From the NCBI GenBank assembly GCA_946482585.1, contig CAMLSI010000031.1, positions 1 through 18,253 of the forward strand: a stretch of 18,253 bases of DNA, read 5' to 3'. This document shows positions 1 to 5,767 of this stretch, piece by piece. Both the position numbers and the translations under genes were made by a program. Under the pieces are notes generated by a model. It was not told the DNA's origin and did not search any database. It saw only the letters and a list, made by a program, of their open reading frames with translations. Numbering within the stretch: position 1 is the stretch's first letter; each line of letters opens with the position of its first letter. This DNA is from an uncultured Lysobacteraceae bacterium (GTDB lineage Bacteria > Pseudomonadota > Gammaproteobacteria > Xanthomonadales > Rhodanobacteraceae).

Positions 1-1
1 C

Positions 2-115
2 GATGCGATCATGTTCCGCGTCATGCCCGATCCGGACCGGCTCGCCACAGGCTTCGTCGACCTCGGCATTCGTCCCCGCGTCTCCCTCGATGCGCCGGCC
101 GGAGTTTCCTCGTGA
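2..115 (+). CDS. C-terminal end of an upstream gene, possibly a Wzt-like polysaccharide ABC transporter ATPase (partial)
   Basis: The frame beginning at base 2 is open from the window edge to a TGA at 113-115 and encodes 37 residues. It overlaps the next gene's GTG in a GTGA junction, which is the usual layout of a translationally coupled operon and argues that the frame is real. The peptide begins DAIMFRV, has GFVDLGIRPRV after about ten further residues, and ends in VSS. This resembles the last strands of the C-terminal beta-sandwich of Wzt-type ATPases, which recognises the finished O-antigen chain for ABC export. The match is from memory of the family pattern and the piece is short, so the product is a guess. 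The coding call is safer than the name. The ATPase domain would lie off the left edge. Confidence 0.45.
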   Translation, partial: DAIMFRVMPDPDRLATGFVDLGIRPRVSLDAPAGVSS

Positions 116-1581
116 CGCAACGTCCTACCGCGATCCTGATTCTCGGCATGCATCGCAGCGGCACGTCCGCGCTGACGCGCGTGCTGAATCTCTGCGGCGT
201 CGATCTCGGCACGCGCCTGATGCCGCCCGCCAGCGGCAACAACGAGAGCGGCTTCTGGGAACATCTCGATGCGGTCGACATGCACGAGCGGCTGTTGCTG
301 CAGCTCGGTCGCAGCTGGTCGGACGCGCGCAGCCTGCCGGACGGCTGGCTGCAATCCCCGGCTGCCGCGCAGGTCGAGCAGCGCATCGCCGCGCTCGTGG
401 CCGGCGAGTTCGCGGACAGCGCGCTCTGGGCCGTGAAGGATCCACGCCTCTGTCGTTTCGTCCCCTTGTGGACAAAGGCGCTGGATGCCGCCGGCGTCGA
501 CGTGAAGATCGTGTTCGCGCAGCGTCATCCGGAGGAGGTCATCGCCTCGCTGTCGCGGCGCGACGGCATCGTGTCGCACGAAGCCGGTGTGCTGCTGCTC
601 GATCATTTCTTCGAAGCCGCGCTCGCGACCGTCGGCCATGCCCGCTGCGTCGTCACTTATCAGGCGCTGCTGGACGACTGGCGCGGCTGCATCGCGCGCA
701 TCGCGCGCGAGCTCGATGTCGAACTCGCGCCGGACGCCGACGCGGCGGCGGAGATCGATCGCTTCCTCGACAGCGACGCGCGCAATCATCACGCGGTCGA
801 CGATCCGTCGACGCTCGACGAATCGCTGAACGGCCGCGTCTACCGGCTCGCGCGGGAGAGCGCCGACTCGGCCGAATTCTGGCGCCGCGTGACGGCGCTC
901 GGCGATATCTGGGATCTGTATCGCAACGACCTGCTGCCGTACGTCGACGAATTGCTCGACCTGCTCGCCGCGCGCAGCGCCGCCGAGGGCGGAGGGCGGC
1001 CCGTCGCCGGCGGTGCCCCGACGCACAGGGAGGGCACGCCGCCCGCGCTCGCCCGGCTGCAGTTCCGCATCATCAGCGGCTTGCAGGACGGCATCGGTCG
1101 ACTCGGCCAGGCATCCGCGGATCTCGGCGCGATGGTCCACACCGGAACCGAAGCCGCGCTCGGCGCCGCCTCGGATATCGCGACGACCGTGAACGAACTG
1201 CGTGCGAACCTGCCTTACGTGCGCGACCGGCTCGATGTGCTGGTCGCACAGGCGACGACGCTTTCGGCGGTCGCGGCGCAGCAGCAGGAACAGCTCGCCG
1301 GGGCGCTGGGACAGACCGTGCAGCTGCAGCAGCGCGTGGATGCCGCTGCGGCACGCGGCGAAGCGCATCTCGATGCGTTCGCCGCAAGCAGCGACGAGCG
1401 TTTACGACGATTGATGCAGTTCGCCGAGACGGAGGCTGCGGCCGCTGCGGCGCGCGAGCAGGCATTGCTGGCGCAGATTCAATCGCTGGCCGCGCGCGTC
1501 GAGGCCATGGCGACGGAGCAGAGGCAACGTGAAGAGGCGCGCTGGTCGCGGCGCCTGCGCCGCCTGTTATCGGGGAAATAA
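112..1581 (+). CDS. Sulfotransferase-family protein with C-terminal coiled coil
   Basis: The 489-residue product begins with a P-loop-like 5'-phosphosulfate-binding motif GMHRSGTS (residues 12-19). It then has WAVKDPRLCRF (from W106) and RHPEEVIAS (R138 to S146), which fits the 3'-phosphate-binding Arg/Ser pair of PAPS-dependent sulfotransferases. The family transfers sulfate from PAPS to sugars or other acceptors in the cytoplasm; the acceptor here is unknown. Residues from about 300 are not part of the catalytic fold. Residues about 370-485 are rich in Gln, Ala, Glu and Arg with heptad-like spacing and probably form a coiled coil, with a basic end (RRLRRLLSGK). The GTG start is chosen because GGAG at 101-104 sits 7 bases upstream and the next ATG (150) falls inside the P-loop. 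It overlaps the upstream stop as GTGA. Its place in a glycan operon suggests polysaccharide sulfation. Some family members in such operons lack a proven sulfotransferase activity. Confidence 0.85.
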   Translation: MTQRPTAILILGMHRSGTSALTRVLNLCGVDLGTRLMPPASGNNESGFWEHLDAVDMHERLLLQLGRSWSDARSLPDGWLQSPAAAQVEQRIAALVAGEFADSALWAVKDPRLCRFVPLWTKALDAAGVDVKIVFAQRHPEEVIASLSRRDGIVSHEAGVLLLDHFFEAALATVGHARCVVTYQALLDDWRGCIARIARELDVELAPDADAAAEIDRFLDSDARNHHAVDDPSTLDESLNGRVYRLARESADSAEFWRRVTALGDIWDLYRNDLLPYVDELLDLLAARSAAEGGGRPVAGGAPTHREGTPPALARLQFRIISGLQDGIGRLGQASADLGAMVHTGTEAALGAASDIATTVNELRANLPYVRDRLDVLVAQATTLSAVAAQQQEQLAGALGQTVQLQQRVDAAAARGEAHLDAFAASSDERLRRLMQFAETEAAAAAAREQALLAQIQSLAARVEAMATEQRQREEARWSRRLRRLLSGK

Positions 1582-1588
1582 CGGGCTG

Positions 1589-1634
1589 GGCGCCGTGACG
1601 GCGCCGGTGGGAACCGGCTCGCGCTTCGGCGCGA
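1589..1634 (+). promoter_or_regulatory. Cluster of three adjacent hairpins in the leader between two operon genes
   Basis: The 90-base gap 1582-1671 contains three consecutive inverted repeats. GGCGCCG/CGGCGCC (1589-1595 and 1599-1605) has a 3-base loop. GCCGGT/ACCGGC (1603-1608 and 1613-1618) has loop GGGA and shares three bases with the first, so those two cannot fully form together. TCGCGC/GCGCGA (1619-1624 and 1629-1634) is closed by a C(TTCG)G tetraloop, an exceptionally stable RNA loop. No T-run follows directly; a TTTT occurs only at 1651-1654. This makes a plain rho-independent terminator unlikely and fits an RNA-stability element or attenuator at the junction. The structures are seen in the sequence; the function is inferred. 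Confidence 0.5.
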
Positions 1635-1671
1635 ACGGTCGGGGATATCGTTTTCGTGTGCAGGTGGGGAT

Positions 1672-3912
1672 ATGGCTAACGCCTCGTATTGGGAAAAATT
1701 CGTGCTGGGCATGCGATTCGTCTATCGCATCATTCCGCTCGACGAGCGCACCAAGCTGCGCCACACGTACTGGCTCGCGTACCGGTTTCCGGCGCTGCGT
1801 CAGGTCGTGCGCGCCGCCGAGCAGCAGGTGCTGGTGGAACTCAATCTCGTGCCCGCGCCGATCGGCAGGGCGACGCCCGCCGCGGCCGAGGTCATCGCCG
1901 TGAGTACGGATACCGCGACGGTCGTCGACTGCAGCGGCGCGGCCGCGCCGGGCGTCGCGCCGGCGGCGCCGGTCCGGGCGGACCCCGTCGCCGCCTCGCG
2001 CCAGCGCCGCGTCCACGCCGGTACGCGCGCCATCGGCTACACGCGGCGGCGCGAGGCGCCAATGACGCTGACTCCGCCGGTCAAGCTGCTCGCGTTCTAT
2101 CTGCCGCAGTTCCATCCGATTCCGGAAAACGACGCGTGGTGGGGCAAAGGCTTCACCGAGTGGACGAACGTCGGCCGCGCGCTGCCGCAGGTCGAGGGAC
2201 AGTACCAGCCGCATCTGCCGGGCGAACTGGGCTACTACGATCTTCGCGTGCCCGAGGTGCAGCGGCGCCAGGTCGAACTCGCCCGGCACTACGGCGTCGG
2301 CGGCTTCTGCTTCTATTTCTACTGGTTTGCGGGTAAACGACTGCTCGAGGCGCCGATCCTGCAATATCTCGACGATCCCGAATGCGATCTGCCGTTCTGC
2401 CTGTGCTGGGCGAACGAGAACTGGACGCGGCGCTGGGACGGCTACGAGAGCGACGTGCTCATCGCGCAGGATTATTCGGCCGAAGACGATATCGCGTTCA
2501 TCGACTACATCGCGCGCTACCTGCGCGACCCGCGCTACGTGCGCGTCGACGGCCGGCCGGTGCTGCTGGTCTATCGGCCCAGTCTGCTGCCCGATCCGCG
2601 CGCGACCGCACAGCGCTGGCGCGCGCGTTGCCGTGAGCTCGACATCGGCGAGATCCATATCTGCCTGACGAGCGCGTTCGACCGCATCGATCCGTCGGCG
2701 ATCGGCTTCGACGCGATGGTCGAATTCCCGCCGAACAACACCGCTCCCCCGGTCGTCACCGACCGCGTGCGCAAGCTGAATCCGGAATTTTCCGGCAACG
2801 TATACGATTGGAGTTGTTTTCCGGAACGCAGCCGCAACTACGCCGACCCGGGCTGTGTGTTCTATCGCGGCGTCAATCCGGGCTGGGACAACGAAGCGCG
2901 CAAGCCCGGCGTCAGCAACGTCTTCATCAACGCCACGCCGCGCGGCTACGAGGAATGGCTCACGAACGCGATGCACGACACCATCGCGCGGTTCGAGCGT
3001 CCCGATCAGCGCCTCGTGTTCATCAATGCCTGGAACGAATGGGCCGAGGGCGCGCATCTCGAGCCCGACGTGCGCTTGGGCTATGCCTATCTCGATGCGA
3101 CGCGCCGCGCGGTAGAGCGCATCGCGGCGCCGGCGCCGACGCAACCGCGCCGCGTCTGCGTGATCGTGCACGCGTACTATCCCGAGCTGCTCGATGAAAT
3201 CTTCGAGATGCTCGCGCAATGGACGCTCGCGTATCGCCTGATCGTGACGACCGTGCCGGAGCGCGAGGCCGACGTACTCGATCGTCTGCGCAGCGCGCGG
3301 ATCGACGGCGAGTGCCGCGTGTTCGAGAACCGGGGCCGCGACGTGCTGCCGTTCCTGCGCGTCGCGAACGAGCTGGCCGACGCGGGCGAAGAACTCATCG
3401 TCAAGCTGCACACCAAGCGTTCGCTGCATCGTGCCGACGGAGATATCTGGCGTCGTGATCTGCTGACCAAGCTCATCGCGCCGGAGAATGTGCGCCGCAT
3501 CCACGATGCGTTCCGCGGTCGCGACGATCTGGGCATGGTCGCGCCCGACGGTCACATCCTGCCGATGAATTTCTACTGGGGCTCGAACCAGGAGAGCGTG
3601 TACTACCTGTGCCGGCTCATGGGCGTGGCCCACGCCGATCCGGGCAAGGACGTCTTTGCCGCGGGATCGATGTTCTGGATACACCTGCGCGCGCTGCGTC
3701 CGCTGCTCGACCTGCACATCGACGAAGCCGAGTTCGAACCGGAGAAGGGGCAGGTCGACGGCACGATGGCGCATGCGATCGAGCGCTGCTTCACCGTGTC
3801 GGTACGCGCGGCGGGAACCTATCTCGCCTCGACGCAGGATCCGCTCGCGAACGCGTTGCCGCGCGAAGACGACTACGACTACGCCGAATCGAGTCGGCGT
3901 GCCGTCAGCTGA
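1672..3912 (+). CDS. WbsX-type glycoside hydrolase 99-like / RgpF-type two-domain polysaccharide biosynthesis protein
   Basis: The 746-residue protein has three parts. Residues 1-130 are an N-terminal leader with a conserved-looking basic/aromatic stretch (RIIPLDERTKLR) followed by a low-complexity Ala/Pro linker. Residues about 137-490 match the WbsX (GH99-like, TIM-barrel) family: LLAFYLPQFHPIPEND (139-154), GFTEWTNV (160-167) and NAWNEWAEGAHLEPD (452-466), with acidic residues E163, E456 and E459 as catalytic candidates. Residues about 494-730 resemble the rhamnan-synthesis protein F (RgpF) family, with ENRGRDVLPFL (from E552) and KLHTKRS (578-584). No signal peptide is visible, so it should be cytoplasmic. 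Such fusions occur in O-antigen and rhamnan loci, where they are thought to assemble glycan. The exact reaction is not established. ATG 1672 is preceded by AGGTGGGGA at 1662-1670, rather close. A second in-frame ATG at 2062 starts just before the WbsX domain and is an alternative start. Confidence 0.85.
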   Translation: MANASYWEKFVLGMRFVYRIIPLDERTKLRHTYWLAYRFPALRQVVRAAEQQVLVELNLVPAPIGRATPAAAEVIAVSTDTATVVDCSGAAAPGVAPAAPVRADPVAASRQRRVHAGTRAIGYTRRREAPMTLTPPVKLLAFYLPQFHPIPENDAWWGKGFTEWTNVGRALPQVEGQYQPHLPGELGYYDLRVPEVQRRQVELARHYGVGGFCFYFYWFAGKRLLEAPILQYLDDPECDLPFCLCWANENWTRRWDGYESDVLIAQDYSAEDDIAFIDYIARYLRDPRYVRVDGRPVLLVYRPSLLPDPRATAQRWRARCRELDIGEIHICLTSAFDRIDPSAIGFDAMVEFPPNNTAPPVVTDRVRKLNPEFSGNVYDWSCFPERSRNYADPGCVFYRGVNPGWDNEARKPGVSNVFINATPRGYEEWLTNAMHDTIARFERPDQRLVFINAWNEWAEGAHLEPDVRLGYAYLDATRRAVERIAAPAPTQPRRVCVIVHAYYPELLDEIFEMLAQWTLAYRLIVTTVPEREADVLDRLRSARIDGECRVFENRGRDVLPFLRVANELADAGEELIVKLHTKRSLHRADGDIWRRDLLTKLIAPENVRRIHDAFRGRDDLGMVAPDGHILPMNFYWGSNQESVYYLCRLMGVAHADPGKDVFAAGSMFWIHLRALRPLLDLHIDEAEFEPEKGQVDGTMAHAIERCFTVSVRAAGTYLASTQDPLANALPREDDYDYAESSRRAVS

Positions 3913-3924
3913 CGCCGCAGGCAC

Positions 3925-3930
3925 GGAGGA
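3925..3930 (+). promoter_or_regulatory. Strong Shine-Dalgarno site that fixes the oxygenase start
   Basis: GGAGGA lies 7 bases before the ATG at 3938. The reading frame is open much further upstream, inside the preceding gene. The strong ribosome site together with the start of the PhyH homology marks 3938 as the true start. Confidence 0.8.
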
Positions 3931-3937
3931 AACCGCC

Positions 3938-4789
3938 ATGGAGTACTACGACCATCTGATGCGGGAAGGCTACGCCGTGGTGCCCGCGGCGCTGGCGCGG
4001 GAAACCTGCGAACAGGCATTGGACGCGGTCGGCGCGTTCAAACGGCGCAATGCCGCGCTGATCGCGCCGAACGAAAACGAACACGGCCACATGTATCGCG
4101 TGTCGAACCTGCATCTGGCCGTGGCGCCGCTCGCGCACGCGTTCGCCGCGCTGAGCGCGCCGCTGGCGGTGTGCGACCGCTACTTCGGCGCGCCGGCTTC
4201 GCTGTATACGAGCCTCTACTTCGAGCGCGGCTCCGAGCAGAAGCTCCATCGCGACACGCCGTATTTCACGACGCGGCCCGGCGGCCGCTATCTCGGCGTC
4301 TGGCTCGCGCTCGACGATGTGGACGCCGGCAACGGCCCGCTGCTCGTCGTGCCGGGCAGTCATCTGCTCCCGGCTATCGACGTCGAGGCGATGGCGCGCG
4401 AACTCTTCGCCGGCACCGACGGCGGGCCGGCCGTCGCCGCGCAGGGCTGGGCTCCGTATCAGGAAGCCGTGAGACAGCAGTGCGATGCGTACGGGCTGGT
4501 ACCGCGCGAACTCCACGTATCGCGCGGCGACGTCGTCATCTGGCATCCCGAGCTGTTCCACGGCGGCGCGGTCCATCAGCAGCGCGAGCGCAGCCGCAAC
4601 AGCCTCGTCATGCACGTGACGCCCGTCGGCACACCGGTCTACCCGATCGACGTCTTCTTCGATCCGGCGCGCGAGCCGCCCGAGGTCGCGGGCTGGAACT
4701 ACTACGACTGCGGCGACCGTAAGATCGTGCATCTTGGACATGTGGACTTCTGGCACAAGTTTCTCGTGCCCGTCGCGGATTTCGCCTGA
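3938..4789 (+). CDS. Phytanoyl-CoA dioxygenase (PhyH) family Fe(II)/2-oxoglutarate oxygenase
   Basis: The 283-residue protein has the layout of the PhyH family: an N-terminal helix region opening with GYAVVP, then a double-stranded beta-helix. The facial triad is visible as H104-x-D106 (LHRDTP) and H208 (LFHGG), with R220 (RNSLVMH) positioned to bind 2-oxoglutarate. Enzymes of this family use Fe(II), O2 and 2-oxoglutarate to hydroxylate or otherwise oxidise small molecules in the cytoplasm. The substrate cannot be read from the sequence. Standing 25 bases after a glycan-assembly gene and before a methyltransferase, it most plausibly hydroxylates a nucleotide sugar, a sugar residue, or an acyl or amino-acid group on the glycan. 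All metal ligands are present, so the enzyme looks active. A hydroxylation that is later methylated is one possible pairing with the next gene; that is inference. Confidence 0.88.
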   Translation: MEYYDHLMREGYAVVPAALARETCEQALDAVGAFKRRNAALIAPNENEHGHMYRVSNLHLAVAPLAHAFAALSAPLAVCDRYFGAPASLYTSLYFERGSEQKLHRDTPYFTTRPGGRYLGVWLALDDVDAGNGPLLVVPGSHLLPAIDVEAMARELFAGTDGGPAVAAQGWAPYQEAVRQQCDAYGLVPRELHVSRGDVVIWHPELFHGGAVHQQRERSRNSLVMHVTPVGTPVYPIDVFFDPAREPPEVAGWNYYDCGDRKIVHLGHVDFWHKFLVPVADFA

Positions 4790-4844
4790 CCGGCACCGCG
4801 ACCGGGTACTCCCCGGCGCGGCCCGCCCGTTATCATCCCCCTTC

Positions 4845-4860
4845 GGCGTCGTCCGACGCC
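4845..4860 (+). other. Small hairpin in the oxygenase-methyltransferase gap
   Basis: In the 113-base gap 4790-4902, GGCGTC (4845-4850) and GACGCC (4855-4860) form a perfect 6-base stem with loop GTCC. A second short stem, CCGGG/CCCGG, lies at 4802-4816. Neither is followed by a T-run, so I do not call a terminator. The gap otherwise holds only the ribosome site AGGAG (4893-4897) of the next gene. Confidence 0.3.
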
Positions 4861-4902
4861 GCCTACGCGGACGCGGCACCGGCCGCGGCCACAGGAGCGA
4901 GC

Positions 4903-5760
4903 ATGTTGACCTGGTTCGACAATCACGTTGAATTCCTGCGCGACGTCGAGTCCATCGATGCGCGTCGCCGCGCCGGCGAGGCACACATCGCGACGCAGGA
5001 GCAGGTTGCGGGCTACTGCGGAGTCTGCGACGCGATGACGACCTACGTCGTGCGTGCGGGCGCGTTCTACGACAACAGCCCGAACCTGCGCGAAGGCTTG
5101 ATCTGCCGCCGCTGCGGCCTGTCGAACCGCAATCGGCTGATCTACTCGGCGCTGCGCCGGCGCGCCGCGGAACTGCCGCAGGCCGATGTCGCGCTGCTCG
5201 AGTTCCTGACCCCGCTGTCGGTCGCGCTGCGCAAGCACCTGCCGCAGCTCGCCGGCTCCGAGTACATCAGCGACAAGCATCAGTCCGGACAGGTCTATCC
5301 GTACCACGGCCACCCGGTGCGGCACGAGTCGATCACGCAGCTGTCGTACGCCGACGCGAGTCTCGATCTGCTCGGCCATTGCGACGTGCTGGAGCACGTC
5401 TACGACTACCGCGCGGCGCTGCGCGAGGTTCGGCGCGTGCTGCGGCCGCAGGGGCAGATGATCTGCACCGTGCCGTTCTTCATGACGCGGCACGAGGAAG
5501 CCGTGCTCGCGCGCCCGCGCGACGACGGCAGCATCGAATTCTTCGGCAAGCCCGAATACCACGGCGACGGCCTGCGCCCCGAAGGCATCCTGACCTGGCA
5601 CCACTTCGGCTGGAAGCTGCTGGACGATGCGCGCGAGGCCGGATTCGCGTCCGCGCAGATCGGCCTCGACTACGACCTGTTCTGCGGTTTCGCGACCAAC
5701 AATCATCCGAGCCGGGAATACGGGCTGATGTATCCGCTGCTGTTCCGCGCAATCGCCTGA
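4903..5760 (+). CDS. Class I SAM-dependent methyltransferase with N-terminal zinc ribbon
   Basis: The 285-residue protein opens with a probable zinc ribbon: C39-G-V-C42 and C68-R-R-C71. A Rossmann-like methyltransferase domain follows. The post-II segment is clear (HCDVLEHV, with D161 to H165), followed by ALREVRRVLRPQGQMICTVPF, which is the ordinary Methyltransf_11 pattern. The usual glycine-rich motif I is not visible. In its place stands LLEFLTPLS around E100, so SAM binding may differ or be weaker. It probably methylates a sugar or glycan intermediate in the cytoplasm, judging from its operon; a terminal methyl group is a common chain-stop signal in ABC-exported O-antigens. ATG 4903 has AGGAG 5 bases upstream. 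The gene ends the + strand operon, 7 bases before the stop codon of the opposing gene. Confidence 0.8.
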   Translation: MLTWFDNHVEFLRDVESIDARRRAGEAHIATQEQVAGYCGVCDAMTTYVVRAGAFYDNSPNLREGLICRRCGLSNRNRLIYSALRRRAAELPQADVALLEFLTPLSVALRKHLPQLAGSEYISDKHQSGQVYPYHGHPVRHESITQLSYADASLDLLGHCDVLEHVYDYRAALREVRRVLRPQGQMICTVPFFMTRHEEAVLARPRDDGSIEFFGKPEYHGDGLRPEGILTWHHFGWKLLDDAREAGFASAQIGLDYDLFCGFATNNHPSREYGLMYPLLFRAIA

Positions 5761-5767
5761 GGGCGCC

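Noticed and set aside
1567..3939. A 790-codon open frame on the - strand opposite the WbsX-RgpF gene
   Set aside because: Its translation is Arg/Val/Asp-rich with no recognisable domain. It lies wholly antisense to a gene with clear family motifs and is a typical artefact of GC-rich codon use.
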